Source: Lytechinus variegatus | Lineage: Eukaryota; Echinodermata; Echinoidea; Temnopleuroida; Toxopneustidae | Length of the DNA stretch: 64,000 nucleotides | Reading direction: 5' to 3' | NCBI RefSeq assembly: GCF_018143015.1 | Contig: NC_054741.1 | Location: forward strand, 8,706,683 to 8,770,682 | In this document: positions 13,401 to 20,913 of the stretch, one piece after another | Layout of the letters: every line of letters starts with the position of its first letter | How positions within the stretch are numbered: the first letter of the stretch is position 1 | Program-made: the position numbers and the translations under genes | Notes under the pieces: generated by a model | Databases searched by the model: none | Told to the model about the DNA's origin: nothing | What the model saw: only the letters and a program-made list of their open reading frames with translations

Positions 13401-15230
13401 GACACCCTCCTCTTATTTTTCCTCTTCGTTTGTCCTCCTTTCTTTCCCCTTCTTTTTTTCTTTCTTTCCCCTTTTCCCCCCTTTTTTTTGCTCCGCCAAT
13501 AGGGGGTCCGGGCCCCTCGCCCCCTGGATCTGCCTATGTTATGGCAACTGTCGCATAAAACAGGACTTGACGGATAAAACTTCCGACAATGCCTTCCGTA
13601 AACACTCCCTGGATTTTAAAAATAATAATTTTCCATTTTATTTTTTTCACTTCAAACCATGCAGGTCCATTGGTCGCTACCAGTCTTGATGGCTATTCTC
13701 TCTGTTTTCTTCATAATTGCGCCATTCTTCGAATCTCATGGTGGAAATGAGATCATTGCTGCGACAGTGATTATCGTGGCTGGATTAATTGTCTACGTGC
13801 CTTTCATCTATTACAAATATCAGCCGCCGTTTATGGGTAACAATAAATCTTCATCTGTTTTGTCATATTTTTCTTTTAATATGACCCTGTATAGGTATTC
13901 AATATTTTATGTTAGGTTATGTAATGTTATGTCATGTTGTGTTATGTCATGCTGTGTTATGTAATGTTATGTTCCATTCTAATACACACTCTCCTGCAGA
14001 TGAGTCTAGATCGTGTGAGTCAAGAAAAACTTGACACTCACATATCCCAATTTAAGGAAAAATATGTCATTAACACATAATTATTATATATAGCCTGAAA
14101 GAGTATGTTTTCCCAAATAATTTGATACAATGTTTATGTGGTTTGTGTTAACGTTTGGATGATCAGATATTTTTTGCAGTAAAGTAAATTTTGGTTGGCG
14201 CCAAATTGAGGTATGACTGCAATGAATGAATCCAGATGTCAATGATAATCCAACAAGGGTTGCATCAAAATCAATTTCAAAACGCCTTTTCAATAATTAA
14301 CATTATATTCGTTTAATAAACACTTTTAGTATCTATTCTCTAGTTAATTTCATTGAAAAGGGATTTGCAAATACCAACTCATGTAGGATTGTGACATCAT
14401 TAGCATGTGGGGTTCATTTACAATCATGCCTTACTTTGGCGCAAATCAAAATTTACATCACTGCAAAGAATACCTACTGATTTTCCAAGCGTGAAGACAT
14501 ACCCCATAAATATGGTATCAAATTATTTTTGAGAAAATACTCTTTCCAGCCATATGTACTCCTGACTTTGCGTTCATGGCATACCTTTTTTCCTTAAATT
14601 TGGGATTTATGAGGTGTCATTTTTTTTTACTCACACGGTATAGAGCTACTGTCATTTAGCGGTGGTACCAAAAAGGGACGGGGTGACTACACACCCTATA
14701 AACAATTTCCATGTAGTGAAGAACTATTAAAAAAGAAGAGAAAAGAAAAAAAGTGGAAGAAAAGAAGGAAAGAATGCAGAAGATCAATCAGAAAGAGAGA
14801 TCGGGGAGGGGTCAGATCATTTTAAAGTCTCACTTTCAGATTTCAGTCTACAAGTTTGAAAGTGTGGATTATACTGACAATAAAAGTTGTCCCTGTGTGA
14901 TCAAATGCCTTAATTAGTGGGCGTTCTATGAAGGACCTAAAGAATATTGATTTCGGTGATTTACCACGATCACGACGAGATGGCGTTTATTCAGGAGTAT
15001 TAGCTCATAAACCCATAACGTGTTTACAAGTTGTCATTAAAATCCAAATCTACCATGACGTATTATATGCCATTATTACGAGTTGGTCTTTAATTCTTTT
15101 TTTTTCAGATAAAATCACCATCTTCGTTCAGCTCTTTTTATGCATCGTCAACACGGAATATAAACCTCCTGAAGACTTCCCAATTAATGAAGATGATCAT
15201 CATAACTCCAAGAGCCACAACCACAATTAA
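1199..15230 (+). CDS. SLC7A9-like: b(0,+)-type amino acid transporter light chain (SLC7A9-like), copy A, 11 coding exons
   Basis: The spliced exons 1199-1451, 2333-2578, 3066-3191, 3866-3971, 5494-5538, 6395-6518, 7519-7631, 8505-8601, 9783-9935, 13665-13836 and 15109-15230 total 1557 nt, an open frame of 518 residues ending in TAA. All junctions are GT-AG and keep frame. The protein has the 12-helix APC/SLC7 pattern: TM1 carries GIMIGTGIF (res 47-55), the unwound substrate-binding motif; TM6 carries FYQGMFAYEGW (234-244); EGH follows TM8 (345-347 region). Cys151, just before TM4, sits where light chains form the disulfide to an SLC3 heavy chain, so a plasma-membrane heterodimeric exchanger is expected. 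SFEG after TM5, GTANG in TM8 and YYKY near the C terminus resemble b(0,+)AT more than LAT or y+LAT types. Substrate is inferred, not shown. The start is the only in-frame ATG before TM1. The 518-residue length is normal for the family. Subfamily confidence about 0.7; family near certain. Confidence 0.93.
1452..2332 (+). other. Copy A intron 1 (short, TE-free)
   Basis: 881 bp with a C run near 2084 and a G run near 2252; nothing else recognised. It corresponds to both ends of the much longer intron 1 of copy B and gives the empty site for the LINE at 25160-30017 (around 1750-1765). Confidence 0.8.
2333..2578 (+). CDS. SLC7A9-like: Copy A coding exon 2
   Basis: Starts after TTTTCGTTAG and ends before GTAAGT (phase 1 in, phase 1 out). 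Encodes residues 85-167: the rest of TM2, the conserved FPKSGG loop motif (96-101), TM3 and the extracellular loop with Cys151, the predicted heavy-chain disulfide residue. Confidence 0.93.
2579..3065 (+). other. Copy A intron 2
   Basis: 487 bp with a G run at about 2637-2652. It is the empty site for the 1.65-kb element in copy B intron 2 (around 2728). No gene content. Confidence 0.75.
3066..3191 (+). CDS. SLC7A9-like: Copy A coding exon 3
   Basis: Starts after GGTAACTGCAG. Encodes residues 167-209, TM4 and TM5 (KLQVVFTSIKVVTLLLIII). The frame requires the donor GTTCGT at 3192, a weak match to consensus; the next candidate GTATAC would shift the frame relative to exon 4. Copy B uses the same donor. 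Confidence 0.9.
3350..3549. repeat. (ATC)n trinucleotide microsatellite in copy A intron 3
   Basis: About 200 bp of nearly pure CAT/ATC repeats with interruptions, 160 bp past the exon 3 donor. It produces spurious Ser-rich and Met-rich open frames. Copy B has a shorter, more interrupted version at 33224-33401. Confidence 0.95.
3866..3971 (+). CDS. SLC7A9-like: Copy A coding exon 4
   Basis: Starts after ATTTCAG and ends before GTAAGT (phase 1 in, phase 2 out). Encodes residues 209-244, including NTSFEG and the TM6 motif FYQGMFAYEGW. Glu242 is at the position where mammalian b(0,+)AT has an acidic residue implicated in cationic substrate binding (family knowledge). Confidence 0.92.
4436..4545 (+). 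mobile_element. tRNA-derived SINE, copy A intron 4
   Basis: Has a tRNA-like A box (TAGCTCAGTGGT, 4441) and B box (GGTTCAATCCC, 4493), followed by CCCGTGAGCAAGACATTTAA. A copy at the same intron position in B (34541) shows it inserted before the A/B duplication. The 3' limit is unclear. Confidence 0.7.
5120..5397 (+). mobile_element. Retroposon 3' end with (CAAAT)n tail, copy A only
   Basis: An AT-rich segment ending in AATAAATCAAATCAAATCAA (5376-5397), the type of short-repeat tail seen on RTE/CR1-like retroposons. The equivalent position in copy B intron 4 (near 35262) lacks it. The 5' limit comes from comparison with copy B. No coding capacity. Confidence 0.45.
5494..5538 (+). CDS. SLC7A9-like: Copy A coding exon 5 (45 nt)
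   Basis: A 15-codon exon between TTTTTACAG and GTAAGT, phase 2 to phase 2. Encodes NSLTYTMEEMKDPAK (245-259), the conserved intracellular segment after TM6 seen as NYxTEExxxP in SLC7 proteins. Its homology and exact frame fit support it despite its size. Confidence 0.9.
   Translation, partial: ELFNLHNGRNERPC
5539..6394 (+). other. Copy A intron 5
   Basis: AT-rich. Contains a (GATTT)n tract at about 5747-5769, probably the tail of an old minus-strand retroposon and also present in copy B near 35575. Otherwise only alignable intron sequence shared with B (35397-36224). Confidence 0.55.
6395..6518 (+). CDS. SLC7A9-like: Copy A coding exon 6
   Basis: Starts after ATCTAACAG and ends before GTAAGA (phase 0 out). 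Encodes residues 259-300: LPRAI and TM7 (TITVLYILVNISYYTVLS), then the extracellular loop DEAIAT, equivalent to the NAVAVTF region of other SLC7 light chains. Confidence 0.92.
6632..6988. mobile_element. TIR MITE in copy A intron 6
   Basis: Ends CGCGTTGTTTAAGCCCGTCA and its inverse TGACGGGCTTAAACAACGTG enclose about 360 bp of AT-rich DNA without coding capacity. Absent from copy B intron 6 (36349-36953), so it inserted after the A/B split or was lost from B. Confidence 0.75.
7519..7631 (+). CDS. SLC7A9-like: Copy A coding exon 7
   Basis: Starts after TTCCTCAG and ends before GTAAGT (phase 2 out). Encodes residues 301-338, TM8 with CCAAFGTANGLCYTYSR, matching the FGxxNG motif of SLC7 light chains. 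Confidence 0.92.
7822..8092. mobile_element. Degenerate TIR MITE in copy A intron 7
   Basis: GACCTCGTCTTACAAAGA at the left end and the inverse TCTTTGTAAGACTGGACC at the right end, with inner GATTGATCGGATCAA and TTGATTGGATCAATC. Same family as 8898-9103. Confidence 0.6.
8505..8601 (+). CDS. SLC7A9-like: Copy A coding exon 8
   Basis: Starts after TTTAACAG and ends before GTAAGT. Encodes residues 338-370 with ALGREGHMP, the family signature loop after TM8, and the start of TM9. The protein sequence is identical in copy B. Confidence 0.93.
8898..9103. mobile_element. TIR MITE in copy A intron 8
   Basis: GGCCCCGTCTTGCAAAGA at the left and TCTTTGTAAGACGGGGCCC at the right form near-perfect inverted ends around about 200 bp. 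A second, older copy is at 7822-8092. Confidence 0.75.
9783..9935 (+). CDS. SLC7A9-like: Copy A coding exon 9
   Basis: A 51-codon phase 0/0 exon after TTCTTCTTCTAG, ending before GTTAGT. Encodes residues 371-421: TM9 end, TM10 (IEFFSFAIWLSYFF) and RYTKPDLNRPFK, the conserved loop before TM11. Its last 70 or so bases and its donor are repeated in tandem in the following intron. Confidence 0.92.
9865..10715 (+). repeat. Tandem repeat seeded by exon 9 3' end, copy A intron 9
   Basis: Degenerate units of about 105-113 bp start near 10218, 10331, 10441, 10545 and 10654. Each contains a version of CTTATCTTAAGGTACATCAA, CAGACCTCAATC and TCAAGGTTAGTGTTT, then a GAATAGTGAATGCGTTTCC spacer. The first unit is the last 70 or so bases of coding exon 9 with its splice donor (9865-9950). 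A SINE (9957-10196) interrupts that unit. Some units keep GT donors, e.g. GGTAAGT near 10396. Confidence 0.75.
9957..10196 (+). mobile_element. tRNA-derived SINE, copy A intron 9
   Basis: A box TGGCTCAGTGGT (9962), B box GGTTCGATCCC (10005), a body with CCCGCTGGAAG and GTGGCTACC, and an (ATT)n tail. Same family as the minus-strand copies at 20333 and 56746. Absent from copy B intron 9. Confidence 0.85.
11040..12320 (+). repeat. Dispersed-unit satellite with GCGAGCGCGAAGCGCGAGC cores
   Basis: Degenerate units of roughly 105-290 bp spacing, each with a core like GCGAGCGCGAAGCGCGAGC followed by TGAAAAT and CAGACCTGAAAA-like sequence. Cores at about 11076, 11181, 11302, 11408, 11652, 11940, 12153 and 12296. 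A related array is at 21058-21410 and 57465-57815. Confidence 0.8.
11703..11858. mobile_element. Palindromic MITE, GGGCCYGTTGCATAAAA ends
   Basis: A 156-bp element with ends GGGCCCGTTGCATAAAAC and GTTTTATGCAACAGGCCC and an inner inverted pair around ACCTGAGAAAACTC. It is flanked by a long direct repeat, CTGGTATATAAAAAG, on both sides. A second copy is at 12731-12887. Confidence 0.85.
12731..12887. mobile_element. Palindromic MITE nested in SINE
   Basis: Ends GGGGCCTGTTGCATAA and TTATGCAACAGGCCCC with the same internal sequence as 11703-11858, including ACCTGAGAAAACTGAGG. No long flanking duplication seen here. Confidence 0.85.
12919..13207. mobile_element. TIR MITE nested in SINE
   Basis: Left TACACTGTTAGAAAATTTAT and right TTTTTTTAACAGTGTA are inverted ends; the interior has repeated TGTAATCTTAC motifs. 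The SINE body resumes directly after it with GGCGACCCACGG. Confidence 0.65.
13665..13836 (+). CDS. SLC7A9-like: Copy A coding exon 10
   Basis: Starts after CCATGCAG and ends ATGG before GTAACA (phase 1 out). Encodes residues 422-478: TM11 (PVLMAILSVFFIIAP), a short outside loop, TM12 (AATVIIVAGLIVYVPFIY) and YYKYQPPF. Confidence 0.92.
13908..13976 (+). repeat. TTATGT-type short tandem repeat in intron 10
   Basis: Runs of TTATGTNATGT-like pentamers and hexamers; a diverged version is at about 43160-43215 in copy B. Confidence 0.6.
14001..14641. mobile_element. Foldback element in copy A intron 10
   Basis: Left-arm sequences (GTGTGAGTCAAGAAAAA; AATTTAAGGAAAAATATG; AATAATTTGATACAATGTTT; TTGGCGCCAAATTGAGG) recur in inverse order and orientation to 14641. 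Arms are about 250 bp each with no coding capacity. Absent from copy B intron 10 (43068-43500), which gives the empty site near 43248. Confidence 0.8.
15109..15230 (+). CDS. SLC7A9-like: Copy A coding exon 11 with stop
   Basis: Starts after a T-rich tract and TTTCAG. Encodes residues 479-518 ending DDHHNSKSHNHN-stop (TAA 15228-15230). The segment up to EYKPPED parallels the cytosolic tail of b(0,+)AT with its VVPPEED ending; the His/Asn-rich tip is an extra feature. An AATAAA at 15818-15823 could be the polyadenylation signal. Confidence 0.9.
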
Positions 15231-15331
15231 CTCATTACCTATATGTAGGGAAAGTGACATAAATCGAATGAGTATCGAAGCTCTATTTTGTGCTATCAGC
15301 GATGGTTCAAAATTATGAAGTCTTGCGACAG

Positions 15332-15514
15332 GCACTCTTAAAAAACTTAACCCAATATTGGGTAAAATTGGAACATGAATGTTGGTTGGGTAAAAAGATA
15401 TTTTAAAATGATTATTTAAATTAAATTAAAAAATACCTAGCAAACATGCATGTTCCCTTGAGTAAAATTCTACCCAGTTTGGGGTAAAATTTAACTCAGT
15501 GTTTTTAGAGTGCA
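15332..15514. mobile_element. MITE in 3' UTR/downstream of copy A
   Basis: Left GCACTCTTAAAAAACTTAAC and right TTTAACTCAGTGTTTTTAGA are imperfect inverted ends around about 180 bp. The same element follows copy B at 43723-43905. Confidence 0.6.
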
Positions 15515-15600
15515 CTCACTTTGGAACTTCTGTCTCGCCTGTATTATTCGCAGTCAAGTTGCTCGAAACATGTATAGCCAGCTTACAGTTTAATGAGAGG

Positions 15601-16055
15601 TGATTTTACAAACTGCATAAAATGACTATACATCTATTATGTCTATGCATATATTTATTTATGTACTTTACTAAATCTTTTTGAATAACACAATTTTTTT
15701 TAAATAATGATTTCCCATTTTAAGATTATCGATTACATGCATGACATATATGTATATATGTATATATATATTTTTTTCTAGATGCATTCAATGCTTCTAA
15801 TAATGTTTCCTCTTTTCAATAAACCTACGCCGAAGAGATCAGCGATCAAGTCAAAAAGGAAAACGCTATACAAATCAAAACGTAGAAGGGGGGGGGGGGC
15901 TGAGTTTTATCATGCATGTAATCGATAATTTAAAAATGGGAAATCATTATTAAAAAAAACAATTGTGTTATTCAAAAAGATTTAGTAAAGTACATAAATA
16001 AATTTATGCATAGACATAATAGATGTATAGTCATTTTATGCAGTTTGTAAAATCA
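15601..16055. repeat. Near-perfect long inverted repeat downstream of copy A
   Basis: The arm at 15601-15747 (starting TGATTTTACAAACTGCATAA) is repeated inverted at 15909-16055, with a 160-bp loop containing AATAAA (15818) and a G run. DNA or RNA could form a hairpin of about 145 bp. In copy B the left arm is split by an insertion. Confidence 0.85.
15818..15823 (+). promoter_or_regulatory. Candidate polyadenylation signal of copy A
   Basis: The first AATAAA seen after the stop codon, about 590 nt downstream, in the loop of the inverted repeat. The matching site in copy B reads AATATAAA. Use as a poly(A) signal is inference. Confidence 0.35.
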
Positions 16056-16089
16056 TTCAATTTTTTAAGCTTGTGATCTATACAATCAT

Positions 16090-16302
16090 TAGCGTACCTA
16101 CGGGGGGGGGGGAGAAGAGGGGGCAAACTGCCCCCCTGACGAGTCACAACTGATCCCTGGCCCGCTCCTTTGAACTTGAAGACCCTTTTTTTCTTGTCAA
16201 TTGCCTTTATTTGTGGTTGAAGACCTTTTTCTTTGGGGGGTGTCAAATTTTTTGGCAGACGAATTTGCCCCCCCCTTGTGGAAAATCCTAGGTACGCCAC
16301 TG
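16090..16302. mobile_element. Short MITE with GCGTACCTACGGGG ends
   Basis: Left TAGCGTACCTACGGGGGGG and right CCTAGGTACGCCACTG are inverted ends, with inner CCCCCC/GGGGGG pairs. Copy in the B-C spacer at 45869-46095. Confidence 0.7.
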
Positions 16303-16321
16303 GGTACAATAATGATATAGG

Positions 16322-16776
16322 CCGTGTTTATGCTTCCACTTTTCAGGCCAGAATCAGCGTTTCCAAACGTGATTAGTCCAAAACACGGTTGCGTCCATGC
16401 TTACTTTCATTTAAACGCTGTTTCAAAACGCCGATCGTAAACTCACAAAAAGGTGCGTTTGTAAACGTCGTTTAACCACGATCGTAAACGTGTTTAAATG
16501 ACGTCATTTCGTACATGCTTCCGGTGAGATGAAAATCCGCGGGCAAATACAGTCGTATTGCTCCATGTTATCTCTACGTAATAACAATAATCGGAAAAAA
16601 AAACTTTCGAAAAAAAGCGCGCCCAATTTGACCTCGCTTTACGATACAGCTGGAGATCATGATTTGCTCTGAAAAGTTAAGCATAAACAGCACTCCCAGA
16701 ACCACGTTTACGATCGGCGTTTTGAATCGACGTTTGAAATCGCTGATTCTGTCCTCGCAATGGAAGCATGAACACA
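16322..16776. mobile_element. TIR MITE (intact) in A-B spacer
   Basis: Left GTGTTTATGCTTCCACTTTT with CAGAATCAGCGTTTCCAAAC; right end is the inverse, TGGAAGCATGAACACAC. About 450 bp. The B-C spacer copy (46115-51224) has been split by a LINE and another transposon. Confidence 0.75.
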
Positions 16777-17139
16777 CCCAAAGATACTACAAGGCAAGGG
16801 AGAGATCAGACACTCCGTTCTTCCCCTCAACACTTCCAGCACAATCATCATTGCCCTCTTCATCCCCATCACAACCATGACGATGGTAGTGGTTACATTT
16901 TTTCTGCCATTTGTTTAATAGAACTTTATGGAATACATGTAGACAATAGGAACTTGGCAAATCAAACAATGTGACCAAGCAGCGTGAGCTTAAATGCTGA
17001 TATGTAGACCATAAAATGAACATTTTACACAGCACTTAAATTTGTAAATGAAAAAGAAATGAAAGCTCGATGTCCGAGCTAAAATGTATTGTGTATATTT
17101 ACTTCAAAACTTGCTCCATGATCAGCCTATTGAGCAAGA

Positions 17140-17330
17140 TTTTTTTGTTTTGTAATAATATTTATTAATCATTCAGTTCAAAATCAAAGTGATGGTACAT
17201 TGTAAAATATTACAATTCAATATTAACAAAACGCTGTTCACAAAAGACAAATAATTATCCATAATACAAATAATCGTACAAAATGTCATGGTATTAACGT
17301 ATTCATTTGAATACCACATTAGTATTATTC
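17140..17330 (-). mobile_element. LINE 3'-end fragment, minus strand
   Basis: The reverse complement ends TGAATGATTAATAAATATTA plus an A-rich tail, closely matching the 3' end of the LINE at 25160-30017. A severely 5'-truncated relative; the far limit is uncertain. Repeated at 51589-51780. Confidence 0.55.
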
Positions 17331-17566
17331 ATATTGATCGATATTATAGGAGTAACAGGGTCTCCCCGCACCGGGGGGGGGGGGGGGGATAAATATGCAT
17401 GAATCAGATGAAATGCGGTGTGTATTTTTTTATTTTTCTTCCTGTAAATTCCACTTTGTGAGGTTTGTCACCAAATATGCAACCTTCTTCTTTTTCTTCC
17501 TTTTTTAGAAATGACTATTTTGCCACTTCTTTTTGGAGTTTATTTTCTTTTCCCCCTTAAAAAAGG

Positions 17567-17790
17567 GAGGAATAACCTCTTTTTAATTTCCTCCTTTCTT
17601 TTCTATTTTTTCCTCTTTTTTGTTCCCTTTTTCTTTTTTCTCTTCTTTCTTTCATCTTCTTTTTTTATTTACTTTTATTTTCTCTCTTTTTTCTTTGTTT
17701 TCTTTTTCCCTTTTGTTCTGTTTTTTTTTCTTCCTTTTTTCTTTTCTGTTCTCTTCTTTTCTTTTTTCCCCTTTGTTTTTTAAAATATTT
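17567..17790 (+). repeat. Pyrimidine tract
   Basis: About 220 bp almost entirely T and C on this strand. It creates Phe-rich spurious frames. Repeated at 52012-52225, where the DR1-bearing element has inserted at its end. Confidence 0.85.
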
Positions 17791-17879
17791 TTCCTGTGTA
17801 AATAGCCTGTGTAAATACATATTTTTTCCTCTCTCACGAGTCAAATCACATGATCTAGTTTTGTGTCACATTAAAAAAA

Positions 17880-18467
17880 ATTGATTTGAAGATATCTTTT
17901 CCTTTTTAATGTTGTTTCCTTGCCCAAAACACTTCGAAGAGTGCCATTGCAAGAAGCAAGTATTAAATGAAAAATGAAATGTAAACCCACTTCAATTGAT
18001 AAAAACTTAGTGAAAAAATGATGGAGATGTCTGATATAAGCTTTTGTTTACATTTAGTCATGTCCTCAAAACCAGCTGGCACAAAAAGGGTAAAGGTTGT
18101 GCGTACTAAGTGATAAAATTTCAATTTTGGTGCCAAATTGTTACAAAATGCTTGCATGTATCCGTTTTATTTCAATTGACTAAAAGTGCAAGGGAAATGT
18201 ATGAGAAATGATTCCCAGGGTAAGTTGATTTCGCCCTTTCCCCTTGACACCGCTTGAAAAACGAGCTTTTCTGCGCAAACAGATTTCTGCGAGCTTTACA
18301 AAAATGGACAGTGCTCACTCAAGTATAACATTCTGTCAAAACTTTTAATTTCATTTGATAGATGAGACCCACACCCAAGAATATATGTAAAAAAATTACC
18401 CAAATGTTGTATATTTTTTAATTCCCAGAGCTTTTTCAAAGTGTAAACTTTTTTTTGATACGCACTG
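17880..18467. mobile_element. CAGTGCG-family MITE, left-truncated
   Basis: The right end is TTTTTTTTGATACGCACTG (to 18467) followed by TA. The left TIR is missing because 53427-54290 of the B-C spacer has no counterpart here. Full copy at 54023-54877. Confidence 0.7.
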
Positions 18468-18487
18468 TATATGCGAAAGCTAGACTA

Positions 18488-18619
18488 GGGCCCGGTGACA
18501 TTAAGCATAGCAACTGATCGTTGTGTTGATTTTTACAATTGATCGCAAACAATAATCAATGTAATCAATCATATAAATCAGTCCAATGATCAGTTTCTAA
18601 GTTTCATGCAACTGGTCCC
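18488..18619. mobile_element. Small TIR MITE
   Basis: GGGCCCGGTGACATTAAGCA at the left and the imperfect inverse TTTCATGCAACTGGTCCC at the right, with inner AACTGATCG and TGATCAGTT. Repeated at 54898-55029. Confidence 0.6.
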
Positions 18620-20332
18620 AGATTTTTAGGGCAGTGCAAACCAAGAAATCTGTTTCAGCTTCTCGACACATTTCTTTATTCCTGTAAACGGGAAAGTTTG
18701 TCAGTTAGAGAAAATTTTTGTTTGTTTTGTGATTATACTGTATACTATACGACATTCAATAAAAACAACTTCTCAGAAAAGTTACTTGAGTAAAATCTGG
18801 TTGATTAGTGTGGTCCATTGTGAAAAAAAAATTGTAAACGAAAAAAAAAACAAATCAAGTATGTTTTATTCAGCGCCATTTTGAGATATTTCTTCAATGT
18901 GACAAAAATGATGATCGAATTACAAATAATTTGAACTTTTAAACTGAAAAAAAATCAATGTAAAAAGGAAAGTGAATTCAAAATTATTTAACTAATACAA
19001 TTAAACAACGAATGAAGATAACTTTTATGTTTCTGAATGCTTGTTAATATGATTTAGGTTCTCTTTGGTCGAATTCGGCCATGGTAATATAATTTCAGAG
19101 AAATTATATTAATGTGATTTTTGAAATACCATTTAACAAAAAATGTATTATGAAAATATTGCCTCTTTCTAATCAAAGGATATTGTTTAGTTTGTTCAAC
19201 CCGAAGACATAATTGCAATGTAATTGTTTACATACCGTACCTGAATACTATTAAAAGTTCGGAACTCGCGCACTCGTTATCATATTGCAAATACTCCACA
19301 AGTAATGTTGTATACTCTATAACGACATAATAATATGATTCGATTATTTATACAAGGCGTCAAAGAGGGGTTGATAAAAGTGAAGATAATGACATGAATT
19401 TAAAGACTCAAGCTGTATAAAAACCTTTATCATAATGACGAGAAAAAGATGGACCTTTCACGATTCCCATCACAACTTCACTATTATTAGCTGCAAGTGG
19501 AACCGTAATAAGCCAAACTATTATTTTTATTATTGCACTCTACATAAACACATGATAATTAACACGGATCTTCTCTGTTATTCATTTGTTTATATTTCAG
19601 AGAAATTCGATGATATTTTAGGCATGTCAAGATTCGTAGATAGTTTATTAAGGACTAGAATAAAATGAGTCTGCATTAAGATTTAAAATGTTGTCACGTG
19701 TATTATTATTAATTAGTTATATCAAAAGTAATGTATAAAAAATGGAACCTTATCTACATTCTGCTTCTAAGGTTTCCTCCACTTTTCCATTTTATGTACT
19801 TTAACATGTATTAATATGTATTGATTAAGAATGCTTGCTATTTATATATAGTCTACGTGTGAAATGGTTGCTCAGCTTAGTTATGTAAGTTATCAAAGTT
19901 TTGTAACATAACGGATTTGTGGAAATAAAACCTAAATGAAATGAAAATTGTAAATTTTATACATAGCCAGCGTTAACAGCATAGCGACGATAAAATAATC
20001 TCGTTATCTCTAAAGCCTAAAGCCTATTTATTCAAGCACAATATCTAACCGGCAAACCAAAATAACCGATGATTTGATAAAATTATGAATTTATGATAAC
20101 AGTTTATGAGCAATTTTTTCACCTAGTATCCTCTGCTGTATAACAGTTTATAATTATTTATATTCATGAATGCAAATGTAAATATTATGAGGAAAACATT
20201 TCAAACAATTTGATTTGGGTTAACAGCTGGGGGGGGGACTTGTTGGAAGTAAGCATGAGTCCATACTTTCATGAGTGATCTAGGAGTCTATACAAGGGTC
20301 CAAGGGGTGGCAGGACATAAAATAATATAATA
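18620..20332. other. Spacer without recognised genes
   Basis: AT-rich. No exon, element end or long open frame that I can support. Almost identical to 55030-56745. From about 19365 it aligns with the left edge of the window, marking where copy B upstream DNA begins. Confidence 0.6.
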
Positions 20333-20557
20333 ATGTTTTATTTACCCAGGGTAGCCACTTCAGTTAGGAAACTGCCCTACCAGCGGGCCCTCCATAACAT
20401 AATAATGCTATTATTACCATTTTCCAATCTAAATGATGAGCGCCTAGCAAGAAGGCAGAAGGTCTCATCTTTTGTAAATCTTTGGTATGGCTCGGCCGAG
20501 GATCGAACCCACGACCTCCCGTTCATGAGGCAGACGCTCTACCACTGAGCCACCATG
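20333..20557 (-). mobile_element. tRNA-derived SINE upstream of copy B
   Basis: The reverse complement begins GGTGGCTCAGTGGTAGAGCG, has B box GGTTCGATCC (20500-20510), a body with GCCCGCTGGTAGGGC and GTGGCTACCCTGGG, and an A/T-rich tail. It looks like a tRNA gene but lacks a tRNA 3' half that folds, and is repeated. Present upstream of C (56746), absent upstream of A. Confidence 0.87.
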
Positions 20558-20580
20558 ACTTATTATGACCAGTAGAATCA

Positions 20581-20650
20581 GGGGCGGATCCAAGATTTTC
20601 CAAGGGGGGGGGGGCACTGGCCGGTTGTACCCCCCCACATCCGCCAGTGA
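20581..20650. mobile_element. 70-bp MITE with 9-bp target duplication
   Basis: GGCGGATCCAAGATTTTCC at the left and ATCCGCC at the right, with G and C runs inside, flanked by GTAGAATCA at 20572-20580 and 20651-20659. The copy A upstream region has a single GTAGAATCA, the empty site. Repeated at 56994-57062. Confidence 0.75.
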
Positions 20651-20913
20651 GTAGAATCAATTATTGATATCTATTTTTCCAAATGAAAATTCTAAATTCA
20701 TTCACATGGGGGATTTTATCATACGAGATAAGACACGGCGACTGGATAGGCTAAGTCAGCAAGGCGTTCGCTGATCAAGGACAAGGTCTACCTTCAAAAT
20801 ATTCACTCATTTTATAAACATTGGCTGGTAGTGATAGGTGGTGATAGGTGGTGAGAGCTCTTGTAAACCTTGCTTTGTATACACAATTTTTCAATCAGAA
20901 AATCTCATCTTAT

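Larger units (their letters stand above)
10795..13534. mobile_element. Composite repeat block in copy A intron 9
   Basis: Left end GAGCGGATCCGAGATTTTTC and right end CCCCTGGATCTGCC resemble the inverted GGCGGATCC ends of the miniature element at 20581. They enclose satellite, SINE and MITE insertions listed separately. Treating it as one element is inference. Confidence 0.4.

Noticed and set aside
17511-17837. Phe-rich frames here and at 51977-52332
   Set aside because: Product of the pyrimidine tract; low complexity only.
20495-20560. Possible tRNA genes here and at 9960, 12425, 42530 and 56900
   Set aside because: A and B boxes are present, but the sequences continue into SINE bodies with tails and recur as families; no complete cloverleaf can be drawn with confidence.
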